Assembly: GCA_947179485.1 (NCBI GenBank)
Contig: OX359248.1
Location: 50,974,386-51,038,385 of the forward strand
DNA from: Allacma fusca
Taxonomy: Eukaryota; Arthropoda; Collembola; Symphypleona; Sminthuridae
DNA: 64,000 bases
Reading direction: 5' to 3'
The notes under the pieces are model-generated. The model worked only from the letters and a program-made list of their open reading frames with translations, had not been told where the DNA came from and made no database searches. The position numbers were made by a program, and so were the translations under genes. Positions 20,278 through 33,654 of this stretch are shown in pieces; positions within the stretch are counted from its first letter, which is position 1, and every line of letters starts with the position of its first letter.

Positions 20278-22424
20278 TGTCAGTGACAATTTGTCATATC
20301 TACAGGTGCTCCAAAATACCAAAACCTTGAAATAACAATCCAGTAAAATCCTAGTGTGCAAAATGAAGTAGCAGCAAATTATTAGCGTCCATGAGAGTCA
20401 ACTGATTGACATGATTACGAACAGCATAAAGTAATTACAACTAATGGAATTCTTCACTGCTTCAATTGTTCTTTGTCATACAAGACAAATAATGGCACGA
20501 TAGCCGTTTGTTTATTGGTTTCCTTTTTATGCCGTTACTTTTCCTCATAACAAAATTCCACAATGTATATTTGTGGTATTAATGAACCACCAAAATATTC
20601 TTACTAAGAGCGAGCAATATGATAATGAATATGTTGTTATTACATGTATAGGTAGGTACGTACAAAAATACCCCTATTATACTGTGATCCACGGGGTAAT
20701 GCGTGACACGTACATAAATAAACAAACATTTGTGTAGGAGTGTTAAAGCTAAAATTTAGCTCATCATTGAGACAATTCCGACCTTCAACTTCTTGAACAA
20801 AAGCAACGGCAGAGTTTGTAAACCACTACATATGCCATGGGATAAGATCAATTTATTACAAACCAGAACGGTTTAATTGCGAGAAACATTTGAAATCGTG
20901 GAGCAAAAAATTAGTGACAATCCCTCCATACATGCCTATAAGTGCAGTACTTCATATAGGAAAGGCTTCATAGACACCCGTACATACGTATGTACATCAA
21001 GATTGTACACACATGCACTTTTTTAATTAGGTGCCCCTGACGCAATGTTATATCACTAACTGTGGTCGATACAGAATCCAAGTGCTATAAAGCATGACAG
21101 GATTTTTCTCACAATCAGTGCCTGTATGTAACGGCTTGAATTGAACTCCCTGTGAGAGAATGCATTAATGGACAATCATCAAATATGCTTGATTATGAGT
21201 CTATAGTACACATGTATGTATGTATGTAATATGTATATTAGTGATTGTGTTTTCATGTGGCAATGATAATCATAGCCATGTAGTAAATACGAGTACATAG
21301 CGCTCACCGTACTATGTTAGAACAGTAGAAGAAAAAGTGTTTTAAAGGCTTACAAGCCAGTGCAATCATGCTTTAGAGGCAATGCACTAGAGAATCCTTG
21401 AAAAATTATGTGAGACATCGTAGTAAAGTTTTGTAATAAAGATACTCATATGCATTACCTAAAATGCGTAAGCCAGGCTTTTCGCACATGCATGACCGTT
21501 GATGCAGATTGCATCCACAGATAATTTCTACTCACAATATAGGGCTCACTTATCGGCCCTAAAGCCATTACATGGCTCCATCATTGTGTACATATACTGA
21601 AAGAATTAATGTTTTTCTTTCATGTAAGTACTTGTCACGAAGTGACAATGCGTAAAAATTATTAATCTATTATTTTCCAACGGATGTTCAAGTAATACTT
21701 TCACGCCCAATAATTTGCGTGTGTTCTTCAGGGAGAAAAACAAAATCCTGGAAGTAGCACTTCCAGAAAAACAGGAAAACAAAATGTTGCTTTGACTGAT
21801 CAAAGAATGTCTTCCAGTTGGTCCGACTATAATTATCAAATATATGGAGGTGCGTAGGAGGAAAATCATGCCATTTTATAATTAGTTATGTCTTTTATTA
21901 CTTCCACTAAAAATAAAACTTAGCATTGAAATGTCAAATTGAAGGGAATTATTTTCCTCTCATTCAATTCAACTGCTTAACTTGGAATTACATCTTTTTG
22001 TACACCCAATGGCCCAACTCTTGACATCTTAATTTGGTTGCTACTTTGCGCTTTGATTAAAGGTTATGTTTTCGAAAGAATTTCATCAAAATAACTTCTC
22101 GCTTCAGAGGTTTAGATACTCTGTAAGGCGTTTCTGGAGTTATGCTGTACCATGCCAAGACCAAGATTCTTGCCATCAAGTGGTACTTTGGTATTGAACC
22201 TTAATTAAATGGCCCACAGGGGGTGAAAAATGTTTTGACAGCCAAAATTATTTTTTGTTCAACTTAGTATCTATTTGCATTTCCTTTGGTCAAGTTGCTC
22301 TCAGATTTTTATTTCTGTTGTACATACATACTGAATTCCAGGATAATATTCTAAATATTTTTTCTGTTGCTCACGGCGAATACATTCATAGCTATATAGA
22401 GTTGGACAGTTTGCCAGTGCGACA
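20278..22424. other. 2.1-kb intergenic stretch
   Basis: Separates the orphan gene (minus) from the CRAL-TRIO pair (plus), so both upstream regions lie here. Contains short ATGTATGTATGT / TACATAC-type runs (about 21212-21228). No gene was recognised; an 87-codon minus frame at 21606-21869 has no support. Confidence 0.5.
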
Positions 22425-24115
22425 ATGAGATGCTTACATTTTCTGTTGTTTCTTGTGACCCAACTCCATGGACAAGAGCTCTTTGTCAAGTCCACAGAAA
22501 ATACCACAACCACAAATACTACGGCGGTTCCAGAAGTTTTGCTCATTGAGATAAATACAACGGAGACGAATTCAGCACAGGGACCGTCTCCAACGCCGGA
22601 GATTATTCCTGTCACTCTGTCAGTCCGTGAAGTGACTGTCGAAAATGTCTCTGTCGTGGCTGGAAATGACACGACAACTATAGTGGTTCCCATTACGGTT
22701 GTAATTCCAGAAGTTGGGAACGTATCGTTTATCCAAGATCCAATTATTACAAACGAAACGGTCCCAGAACAGGTCAAAGCAGTAGGCAATGAAATTAGGA
22801 ATCAAACTAGCACTAAAAGTAATGAAATCCCAACGTTGATCGTTGTGGATATAATCCCTGACTTACAATTAGCAAAGAGCAATTTCACTGAGACAACAAC
22901 AACAACAACAACAACAACAACACCAACAACACCAACAACAACTTCAACTCCGGCTCCTTCTCTAACCTCTCAACCCACCCCATACTCGTTTGTAGAAGGA
23001 GACAAGCTAAATGAAGCAGCAATTAATTACATTTTGTCTCAAAATGTAAGGCCTACAGCAAAATTAAACAATTTATTTTAAATTTGTGGGCTTTAGAACA
23101 AGCGCTTGAGTTAATTGTGAGTTCAATTAGCCACACAAAGGTTGCTGAAAATTTTTACGCATATATTCAGGTCTCAGAAAATTTGGTGGAAGACTTGGAC
23201 GAGATTGATTCTTGGGAACCTCCACTGAATCTTCAGAGAGCCTATCCATATTATTTGACAGGATTTGATGAAGAGAACCGTCCCAGTAAGTTCATTATTA
23301 CGGTATTCATAATTATTGGAAGTTCCATGTAAGTTTAGATCTTATACTTAATGAGCCTCAATTTCTGATGTTTATTAAAGTCTGGGTATCTGAGTGGGGA
23401 AAGTTCGATTTAAGGAAAATCGTGGAAGGAGGAAATAAAAGTATGGAAGAATTTAACAAGTATGCCAGGAAAGCTGTTCGTATCATTACAAAGTCTCATG
23501 ACTTGAAGTCAACTCCGGAGAATCCAGTGACCCAAGCTGCTTTCATTGTAGACTTTGATGGGATGAAACTGGATCAATATGCTCATCTGCCAAGTAAGTT
23601 ACTTTATGTATCAGTCATTGGCACTTATTAGTTTATCGGAGCTGTTGTAATAAAATGTAGAAAATGTTGTCTCGGTAAATTTAATCTAGTAATGGTTAAT
23701 TTCTTACAGCCGTCATGTATGCCTTGGACCTTGCCAAGGAACATCGGGATATTATTCAAAAACATGCGTCCAGAATTGTCATTGTAAACAGTAAGTGACA
23801 GTAATTATCTGTACTTTTATATTATTACGGATGGATGGGTAGTTTCTGACATTTAATAATTAATTTAATACTGATCAAATTTAATAGTAACATACTAAGC
23901 CATCCCTTTAAATTACAGCTAACTTCATTGCTGAAGCAGCCATTAATCTTGGACGGAACGTTTTTGGACGTCTCTTTGAGCGTGTGGAAGTTTTCGGAGC
24001 CAATAAATCAAGATGGGTTCATCACCTACGCCGAATCTTCCCTGCAGACCAGATCCCAGAGTGGTACGGAGGAACTAAGAAGAGTCACAAGCCACTTTTT
24101 ATCTACGGGAAATAA
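22425..24115 (+). CDS. Secreted CRAL-TRIO (Sec14-like) protein 1 with mucin-like N-terminus, 408 aa
   Basis: Five exons: 22425-23045, 23171-23285, 23381-23593, 23710-23790, 23919-24115; all GT-AG with matching phases (0,1,1,1). Residues 1-16 are a signal peptide. About 20-200 are rich in Thr, Val and Pro with many N-x-T/S sites and a poly-Thr run coded by an (ACA)n tract. About 210-408 form a CRAL-TRIO lipid-binding domain: YYLTGFDEENRP, WGKFDLR, VDFDGM, then I-V-N-T-N-F-I-A-E, LFERVEVFGANKSRW and the closing IPEWYGG. CRAL-TRIO proteins carry small hydrophobic ligands (retinoids, tocopherol, phosphoinositides) and are usually cytosolic; a signal peptide makes this an extracellular form. The paralogue at 26098 is downstream on the same strand. 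The ligand is unknown. Confidence 0.85.
22890..22944 (+). repeat. Coding (ACA)n microsatellite
   Basis: A run of ACA/ACC triplets in frame encodes the poly-Thr stretch of the first CRAL-TRIO protein. Its length probably varies between alleles. Confidence 0.8.
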
Positions 24116-26097
24116 TCATACGTTCAAAACTGAGCGGAAGAGGCAATTTATATAGCGAATTTATTTCAGGGTCAATGAAGCAAATATATTTTTTGAATGT
24201 GTATTTGAATGTTTGCATGCATCTTCATACAATAAGCGTACAGCTACTGTCCTGTATACATTTAAAATTAGATCACACTGTCTTTGGTAGTTGTAAATCT
24301 ATACAGCTACGTCAAGTTGATACAAATACACATATTTACATTAACAGTATTACGTAATCATCTACAAATCACATTTTCTTTCACTAGTTTAAAATTGACA
24401 TGTAAACACTTCTGCAATCCCGAGCTAACTAAAAGAAAAAAGACAACTGCTCTGAAGTTTTAAACAATATTTAGGGGTGGCTATAGCGGAAAATAAATTC
24501 ACTCGTTGTGACCATGTTTTGATTGAGCAAGGCTTAAACCATTTCAGGTGAGGGACACAAGACTAGTTTGAAACTAAACTAAAGAGACTCCAAAATTAAT
24601 GATGTGTTAGTAGTACCAAAAGTATACGTTGTCTATATGGCTGTATTTTTTATATCTATAATTATGTATGTATGTATATGCAATGCTTAGTACACGCAAG
24701 TACATACAAATTCTGTCTAAAAGCTTTTGTTTGTAGATAAAATTAAGTAATTATTCTGACGTGGAGGTCTTACGGAAATCCTTAATTGCTTTTATTTTTT
24801 TGATGCTCCTGTAATTCTCAGACTGCGTAAGGCAGTGCACTCTGAAGTGGTAAAACTTAGAATTAGTTTTTCGCTTTAATAAAACAAAAATAAGAATACG
24901 TGCGTAGTTTTTTATTAAAATTACTAACTGTCCTTTCACAGTAATTAATGTAAATGGGAAAACATTTGTTTTACTCTTTCGCATCTTTCAGGTTAAAAGA
25001 AGATAAGCTTCTTGTGGGCTTTCCTGCTAAAAACTGAGGTTGCAACAAGGACGTGTTTTTATAATATTTCAATATCGATCCCTGAAACATGAGTAACTTG
25101 TAAAAGGCGTTGATTCGTTTACCTACAAGTCGGTAAAGTGTCGAAAGTCAAGTTTTCATTATAGTAGGATTTTTTTTAGTAAATCAACGTAAATAATTGC
25201 AGTTACATATAGGAAGACGGAAGTTGATATTCATTTATTTCATGATTAAATTCTCGTGACTTTGTTCACATGATTCCTAAAAGAGGGAACAAAAAATTAT
25301 CCCCTACAACACCCATAAGCACTACTATTTGAGCAATGTCAGCAGCCTGAAACTCATTTTTCTGTTGGTTGCTCAAGATTCTTGAAAACTGCAGATTCGA
25401 ATGATATGAGCGTAAAAGGGCATGATAGTTTAAGGTAAATCTCAATTCCTTCAAAATGATTTAAACGAGTTCATATATCTACAGTTTGTCATCTACACGA
25501 AATTGTCACACTGGACTACATGTAATTGCAAACACACTAGGCCGTGGGTGGGATACATGACTTAATTGTGAAACATGCTGATTCTTAAAGCCTGAAGAAG
25601 TACATACTCAGGCTGAGTACACATATGTACATACATACGTGCATACATATGCAATTCGTGCATGCAGCCCAAATGTAATCAATTAAACCTTAGGAAACAA
25701 TTTATTTAGTATAGCTGACACTTGGATACCCTCTGAACAAGATGCTTTCATTTTCTTATGAGAATTTTATTTTTCCAAGTTATGAGTTCATTTCTCACTG
25801 TCTGTATCGTAATAAAAGTGACGAAACCTCTTGCATGATGATAAATAGGGTACTTATACATATGCAAAAAAGTACTCATTTGTTCTGTAGTCTGCTAGTT
25901 CAGTTGAGTACGATCAGTTATTATTTAGTTGCACTTGCATGCTCCTACTGAAGGAATCCCGGCAAAGTGCTCTCCAAAGTTTTAAAGTTACTGGGTTATT
26001 GTGTCAATTCTATTCATACTCAAAATTTGGATTACATCAGCAAGACAAATACTCAGAGACGGCGCACATCAAGATAGAATTTTAATTACAGTGCAAA
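24116..26097. other. 2-kb spacer between the CRAL-TRIO genes
   Basis: AT-rich, without a supported gene. Contains clustered TACATAC/CATACATATG words at about 25615-25665. Confidence 0.5.
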
Positions 26098-27237
26098 ATG
26101 TTAAATAAATTGGAATTATCCGAAATGTTACCATTATTTGTGTTAGTATTTACATTAACATTTCAAATTTGTGCAGCGGAAGGTAATGATTTAAATGCTA
26201 CCCTCGCTAGGATATTTTCGGCAACAAATTTTACCTACCCTTATCCCGAACTTGAACATTGGCAACCCCCCTACGAACTCCTCAAGAATTATCCATTTTA
26301 CTTATCCGGATTTGATGACGAAAATCGGCCAAGTAATAAATTATATTTTACACTCATATTTATTTATATAAATACACATACATTGGAAACTATAAAATAA
26401 TAATTCAAGCAGTCACATGTACTTGTACTTGAGTAGTAATTATATTTAAGAATAAATATTTAGCAATTCACAAATGTCTAAAATACTTTAATATTTTTCA
26501 GTTTGGGTTGCCGAGTGGGGAAAATTTGACCTGAGAAGAATTGTGAAAGGCGGACAACCCACTATGGACTTATTTGACAAATATTGTCAAAAAACTGTTC
26601 GAGTGATTTCTAAATCTCATGATCTGAAATCTACAAAGGAAAATCCAGTGACACATGCAAATTTTTTAATTGACTTCGACGACCTCAAATTCGATCAAAT
26701 CACCGACCCACAAAGTGAGTTATTTATTTGCACAAATTCTATATTCTGGGCACACAGATTTAGTTACGTACGATTCTTGTCCTATTGTGCAAGTAAACTT
26801 TTTAAAGGCAGAAACGCTCTACATTAACTACAGTATTTGGTCACATCTAATTTTTTTTCAGCGCTTGCGTATGTCTTGCATTTGGCTGTGGAACACAGAG
26901 ATATCATTACTCTGCATGCTCACAAAGTCATTGTTATAAACAGTAAGGAATTTTTCAAGCTTTACTAATGACAAAATATGAGATGGGTCAAGTAGGAAAA
27001 CACTGTGTTTAGAAATCTGATTTAATGCATACATTATTTTTTACAGGCAACTTCATTGCTGAAACAGTCATCAGATTTGCTAGATCAATTTTTGGTGGGT
27101 TATTTGAGCGTGTGGACATTTATGGATCAAATAAAGCCAAATGGATTCCTCATTTATTACGGATTTTCCCGGAAGAAGCTCTTCCTGAATGGTACGGGGG
27201 TCGGAAAGGACACAAGCCCGTGATAATTTACGGATGA
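26098..27237 (+). CDS. Secreted CRAL-TRIO (Sec14-like) protein 2, 239 aa
   Basis: Four exons: 26098-26332, 26502-26714, 26862-26942, 27047-27237, all joined in phase 1. The last three have the same boundaries and lengths (213, 81, about 194) as exons 3-5 of the gene at 22425, so the two are tandem duplicates. The N-terminus is a signal peptide (LPLFVLVFTLTFQICAAEG). It lacks the Thr-rich region of copy 1 and goes almost directly into the CRAL-TRIO domain (FYLSGFDDENRP, WGKFDLRR, IDFDDL, SNFIAE, LFERVDIYGSNKAKW, LPEWYGG). Likely a secreted lipid carrier. AATAAA lies about 50 bases after the stop. Confidence 0.87.
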
Positions 27238-27285
27238 GTGACAGATCCTTGACACCTTGTAATAAGGTCAAAGAAAGCAATGTCT

Positions 27286-27291
27286 AATAAA
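27286..27291 (+). terminator. Poly(A) signal AATAAA for CRAL-TRIO 2
   Basis: AATAAA 49 bases after the TGA, followed by a T-rich stretch (TTTGTACTGTTTTTTT). Confidence 0.55.
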
Positions 27292-28599
27292 TATAATTTG
27301 TACTGTTTTTTTAACTCCATGCAATCCCACGCATATTTACCATGTGACTCATATCTACTATAGTGAGTAGCTAATTTTATTAGTTATTAAGTGCAAAAGG
27401 TGATTAAGGTAGAAATGAGTTCAATGAATGTGTCTTACATTTTTGTGCAACTAAGTTTTTGAATTTACCTATGGTTCATACATACAATGTAATAAGTTAT
27501 AATCATAGTTCAGTTCAAGAGACATTCTTGAATGAAGACTTGTACATTAATTTTAATCCAGAAATACAGTCAGGGCGTATAGTGTACAATTTATAACCAA
27601 TCCAATAAACTTTTGTTCAACATATTGTATTAAAAAGCTCAAATAAGGAGATGCACTAATATAATAACCTCATTCAGGTACATATGTATATGCCTCATTT
27701 AGCTAAATTATTCAATCACTGTCAAAAACTTTCCCACAGACAGTGCCTCGTTCCTTTCCAATGCTAATATTTCTCACGCTCATTGTCAGTGAAAATTCAA
27801 TCAGGCTTTTGCTGGAGCCAAGGCTGGCTCTTCCGAAATAAGTTTTTTTCCCATATTTAACAAAATCGTAAATTGTGGGGATTAGGATTTAGTTTTCTTC
27901 TGCACCTAATTGCATCATTAATTTAATCCATGGTTATTGTAATGTATTATGTAATTTCTATACCGTAAGAACAGCTACTGTCACAAGGTCATGTGTGTTT
28001 AAGTTTCGTGTGGGTGGATAAGGCATCCCATGACATGTGGTTCTGGATTCTGAATGCATACGGCTTATTTGAAAATATGGTTGTTTTTGTAGCGTTATAA
28101 TTTTTCCCTTGCTTGTTAAAAAAAATTCGAGAAACCCTGCACTTATATAGAACCTTGGGTGAGTGTGTGTCTTACAAATATTGTGAAATGAAAGAGTAAT
28201 TGTACATGCAGAAATACGACAGTCTCAAATCTCAAAGTTGAAGTATAGAGGTTAATATATTTACGCTCATAAAATAATGCAAAAACTGATACTTAACTCA
28301 GGCACAGATATGATCAGATGAGTCCATTATGTACAGGATCAAAGAAATGCCGAATGAATGAAGTTCAGGTGCACTATAGCGATAGTGACTAAATGTGTAA
28401 TAAAGTTTGTATAATGATAATATAAAGTTGTTTAACTTAAGTACTTATCACTTTATCTGGAGTTCTTTTTATCTCAAGGTTTATCATGAATGATAAATTA
28501 TTTAACGTAAATAACTCGTGATTTTATGACATTCAAAATTACCTGCAACAGCGAAACTTTTACGTTTAGTGTTTACTTCTTTATTAGAAATACATAACA
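27292..28599. other. 1.3-kb spacer before the methyltransferase cluster
   Basis: No gene recognised. It would contain the promoter of the first methyltransferase. Confidence 0.5.
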
Positions 28600-29990
28600 A
28601 TGGCTACACTATTTCAAGGGAAAGATCATGCTCTGATTTATTCCCAAATTCGACAGCCCACTCCAGCAAGTGTTATCAATAGAGTACTGGAATTTTTAAC
28701 GGAGAAGGTTTGGATCATAATTCTACCTCCTGTACTGTTTTCATTATTTTTATAATATTATACCTATCTTTGAATTAAAGATTCTTTGATATGTTTTGTT
28801 GTCCAGTATTCCGGGAAACTAGCACTAGCAGTTGACGTCGGCTGTGGTTCCGGTCAAAATACTTTCCTATTTGCAGATAAGTTTGAAAAGGTTGTGGGCA
28901 TTGATATTAGTGCAGCACAAATTGAAGCAGCTACATCTAAAAATGAGAGGACAAATGTGAATTTCGAGTAAGTTTCTTTTTTGTTCGTACAATATTCATG
29001 CGTATATGGTTAGTGTCTATTTGTATCTAAATTCCAACACTGCTCATGTGACACCAATTTAGGGTTCATAACTCACATGAAATTCCTGCAAAAGATGAGT
29101 CTGTACAGCTAATAACTGCATCAGCGGCTGCCCATTGGTTTGACCTACCGAAGTTTTTCGACGAAGGTCACAGAGTTCTATGTCAAGATGGGGTCATGGC
29201 ACTGTACTCATACAATATGTTCCCTAGACTAACATTTGTGAATGGGACAGACGACTTTGATAAAAAGTCCAGTCAAGTGAATGACATTGTCGACAAGGTT
29301 ATTTTCTGATTTCATCATTCAATAAAATTAAGTATCAATGTATTTCTTTTACAATGCCTTTATTACTATTACACATAGAAATAAATTGTGATTACGCGTA
29401 ATTTTTTTAATACCTACAGTTGTACTACGAGACATTGTGGGAGCACTGGGACAGGGAAAAAGTAAAGCTTGTAATGGATTTGTATAAAGATGTCACTATA
29501 CCCATGCGAGATTTGACAAGGTTGATATTATGACATAAAATAAGTACTTAATTTTTCAAATAACATAAAATTACTCTTGTTTAGTCTTGCTCGTAACCCA
29601 TGAATTTGATTGTCAATTATAATTTTTAGGGAGTATGACTTTTTAAATCACTACACCATGACCTTGCAAGATGTTTCTGCGAGAATTCAAAGCTCCTCTG
29701 GATTTCAATCATATTGTACACTTATTGGGAAGGACAGAGGGGACGCAGTCATTCAGACGTTTGAGAATGAGTAAACCATTATAATATTATGATAATTATT
29801 TTATTATTTAATTAATTAATTATTACACCTAGTCTCAGACAGTATTTATTCAAATTTTAAATTCCATCCATTTTTTGTAATACTGCGCAGCGTTTACAGG
29901 ATTCTTGGAGAAGCCTTTAAAGATGTCCCACAAGAAGAAATAAGATTCAATGCTGAGGATAACTTGTTTTTAGTTATGGCCCGTAAATAA
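28600..29990 (+). CDS. Class I SAM-dependent methyltransferase 1, 281 aa
   Basis: Six exons: 28600-28707, 28807-28967, 29063-29297, 29420-29520, 29630-29770, 29891-29990; phases 0,2,0,2,2. The SAM-binding motif I is VDVGCGSGQNT (residues 45-55), the acidic ribose-binding residue is Asp69 in GIDIS, and the post-motif region has AAAHWFDLPKFFDEGHRVL. This HWFD-type layout is typical of Methyltransf_11 proteins related to yeast Crg1/Tmt1 and the insect 'putative methyltransferase' group; the substrate cannot be told from sequence. No signal peptide, so probably cytosolic. The N-terminus MATLFQGKDHA groups it with copy 5, not with its neighbours. Confidence 0.88.
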
Positions 29991-30957
29991 AACAGAGACA
30001 TCTTTAAAATCTCCTTTCCCTGGCTATGGCTATTTGATACATTATTTATAGAACTGCGTTAATTTAAAGAATGGGAACTTGGAAGGGATACTATCTTTAG
30101 AGTTCAGTTAAATGCCAGCTTTGAGCTAAATTACATCGGCTCGGCACTTGATGAAGTAGCCCATTGTAATTAAAGTCAGTGTGTTTAATTTTCTTCGTAC
30201 AGGGATAAAATCCGTGGTTCTTCTCCGTTCACAGTACACATTTTTCTGCAAGTAAAGAGGCGCCCCGGAAGTGCAGATATCTACTTGCGCTGGAAGTTCT
30301 GTTCACATTATTTCACAGTATTGTACTTCCAGAGGCAGCTTATTCTCACTTACTCTGCAAGCAGTACATGCTAAATCATTTCCTATTAAGCTCCTTGCAA
30401 CGTCTTGAAACAACTCATATGCCGCGCAATGTTAAATTCCTGACAATTCCTATTCTGCACCATGTCAAATTAACAACACAGTAAAGCAACAGTAACTAAA
30501 CGCACGTTGCCAAGAGACGAATCGTTTGCTCATCATCAGTTGAAAACATCATCAGAGGACAAATATTTACTTCCAATGTGCAAGAAATTTGATAAAACAG
30601 CAGCTAAATATCCAGCAGCAATTTTTGACTTCAAAATTTTTAAACATGGATGCAAGATAACATTACTAGGTTGTCGTTGCAGACTATAGTTATATGCAGA
30701 ATGTACTTAATTACAGTTACACACTTATATTTACTGCCTATAAGAATTCCCACGCATACATGATAATAATTAACATAAGCATCCACGACCCACTCATAAT
30801 GACAACAGAGGGAAGTTTAAGGTCGCGATAAAAAGTCTCTTCAAAACCAGATAGCAGACTGGAGTAGTGCATGTGACTCTGCCAGTATACCAAAGTAGTC
30901 AAACTTGACATTAGCTGTAACCTATACTTTCAAAAAGTGTCAGAATAATTTTTTGAA
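29991..30957. other. Spacer between methyltransferases 1 and 2
   Basis: No gene seen. The last 120 bases before the ATG are similar to the corresponding bases upstream of methyltransferase 3 (shared GCATGTGACTCTGCCA and ACTTTCAAAAAGTGTC), so the duplication included the proximal promoter or leader. Confidence 0.6.
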
Positions 30958-32277
30958 ATGGCGAACCGGTATTTTGAAGACGCAAAGCAAACTGAGCTTT
31001 ACCAGAAATACCGAATGAGAGTCCCAAAATTATTTGTGGAGAGAGTCATTAATTACCTCAAAGAAAAGGTAAATATTTCATATAATATTACTGAACGAAA
31101 GGCAGTGAGAAAAGTAGCTGCAATTTCCTTTTAATTTTTATTTTAGTATGCTGGTGAGTTGGATTTGGCTGTGGATGTTGGCTGTGGCTCGGGACAAAAT
31201 ACGTTTGTAATCGCAGATTACTTTAAAAGAGTCATAGGAGCGGATGTCAGTCCCAATCAGATTGCCAATGCTAAAAAAGTAAATGAGTGTAGCAATGTGA
31301 CCTTTGAGTAAGTTTTAAGCTATAATTAAGCTGTTCTTGTCCTGGCCTAAGCTTTGATGTATACCATCACGATTTATTCTCATTTTTGTAGAATTTTGTG
31401 GGTTTTTTTAAGGACAGGGTATAATCAAGTCTTATATTTATAGAGTTTCCTCTGCAGAAAAATTAAATGTGCCTGACGGAAGTGTACAGTTAATCACTGC
31501 TATGGCTGCAGCTCATTGGTTTGATCTGCCCAAATTTTATGAAGAAGGACGTCGAATTTTATGTCCAGGGGGCGTCATGGCAATTTACTGCTATCATTTT
31601 GGTAAACTCAACTGGCCGAGAAATCCTAGCAAGAATGAAGCTCTCCAAAAGGTTTATGACGAGGTAATTTGGTTTTGTTGCGTTAGAGAATGTTGAAAAC
31701 GCGTGTAACTAAGACTTGAGCACCTAATTTGTATGAATGTTTTCTTTTAAACAGTGTATCTTCCAGGGCGAACTGGGGGAATTATTGGTACCTTGTGTGA
31801 AATTGCATGTCTTGTCATATTTTAGGACTATTGCGATCCCCTACGACGATTTGGTTAGGTAATGAATAAATAGTAAACAAGTTTCAAATTTATTTGTGTA
31901 ATTATTCTGTAATTATTTACAATCTAGAGATGAATCAGCATACACGATTGAGCGTCAAATAACTTTGGATGATCTACTCGGTTTTGTTCAAACCTCGTCT
32001 GTGTTTCAAACTTACAAGGAAACAAAGGGAGAAGATGCGGCGGTTGCTTTTATTAGTGGGCTTCAGAAAAAGTATAATTAATTACAAGGGATCCTGAAGC
32101 TCTAAATGTAGTTCAACTCTGTCAGGTAACTCTAAAATGTTAACGGGAATTTTTTTTTCTAGATTGGTGGAAATAATGAAAGAAGATTTAACTCCAGAAG
32201 AGGAATCCAATCCGGATCAAATAACAATGATTGAAACATCCCCAATGATCCTGATCATGGCAAGAATACCCGCTTAA
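30958..32277 (+). CDS. Class I SAM-dependent methyltransferase 2, 284 aa
   Basis: Six exons: 30958-31068, 31147-31307, 31444-31663, 31755-31858, 31928-32071, 32163-32277; phases 0,2,0,2,2 as in the other four copies. Motif I is VDVGCGSGQNT (residues 46-56), the acidic residue is in GADVS, and the HWFDLPKFYEEGRRIL block follows. It belongs to the MANRYFE subgroup (copies 2-4). It is closest to copy 3: exon 1, intron 1, exon 2 and exon 3 are nearly identical, while intron 2, intron 3 and exons 4-6 differ more. The ATG is preceded by GAA and starts the conserved MANRYF. Confidence 0.88.
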
Positions 32278-33654
32278 GGCTACACCATACTAGTTTGAAA
32301 TGGAATGTACATATAATTATTAAATTGATTTGGTTCGAGAGTTTTCAAATTAAGTATTGTACTCGAACGATGCCACCGTACAAAATCTTATTCCGACTTT
32401 GAAAATTTCTATTCGGATCCGAGCACGACATATAAATGTTGTGTGTTACAAGTGAAGTATAAAGTTAGAAGAAAGTTAAACCAGTGTTATTTAAATATAA
32501 CTAACTACATTGTGCTATTTTTCCTGCCTCAAGAAAAATTACCTACTGCAGCTGTGATTAAAAGCTGTTTGCTGTAAATAATATACAAATTTTACATTCG
32601 AAACCAAAATTATTTAAGGAAACATTAAAACGTTTGAATTATTCAAAGGCGTTTTTCTGATTGGAAGGACTGAAAAAAGTCTGCTGGAATAATTGTTAAA
32701 TCATTTGACATCTGATATTGAAATAATCTCATCAAGAAAATTAATTATTGCTCCGCGAATAAAAATTTGCTTTCACTTTTGGGAGGAAAAGATGTTTACT
32801 ATTACGTATGGAATTGTTGGGATTAAAGTGTTTAATCTTTACAGGATTTGATTTGAATATTTATATCATAGTAATGATCTAAACCAGAAGAATCCGCGCC
32901 AAGTCGGGGTTTTCCTCTTATTATTAATTACATATAACGCGACAGGACGGCTTTCTTCAAAGTTTTTGTGCAAAGGGAGCTTTCAGGTTAATGATTTATC
33001 AAGTCTTCTGACCAGGATGCTACTAACTGACAGAGTTAAAGTACTAGGGCCTGATGAGTTGTACGTCCCAAACATTTATGGAAACAGCTGTCAAATTTGT
33101 ATCCCAATGTTCCATCGATCCATGTTATTTGTAGTTCGACCTGTCATTTATTATTGTTCTTGGTGCAAATCTGACAGCTGCCAGTGTGTCAGTTATGAAG
33201 TGTTTCAGTAGGCTCAATGTGTTTTTGCACAAGCCTTAAGGGTGGACAATCGTATGTACGAATATTCAATTGCTATAGAAAGCGGATCCCACAGGCCAAA
33301 TTGAAATACATTCGTAAGGAGGTAGCATGACATTCCTGATGTAGCCTATAAGATATGTAGAATATGCGTATGCATAATTGCCTAATAGCAATAATTATTA
33401 TACACTGATAATTACTAGCCACAAGACATTTACCATAAATGTATACAACCAACTCGTTCGCATGTGCATCCACTCATATCACAATACAGAGAAGTTTGCC
33501 ATCGCGATAAACAGAACTGTGGTCGTGATCCAAAGCAGACTTCAACAACAGCCTTGAGCAGTGCATGTGACTCTGCCACTCGTAAAAAAGCAGACAAACA
33601 GCATATTCGCTGTTACCTTTATACTTTCAAAAAGTGTCTGAATAAATTTTTGAA
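32278..33654. other. Spacer between methyltransferases 2 and 3
   Basis: No gene supported. An 81-codon plus frame at 32966-33211 shows no domain. The 3' end is the duplicated leader described upstream of copy 2. Confidence 0.5.
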
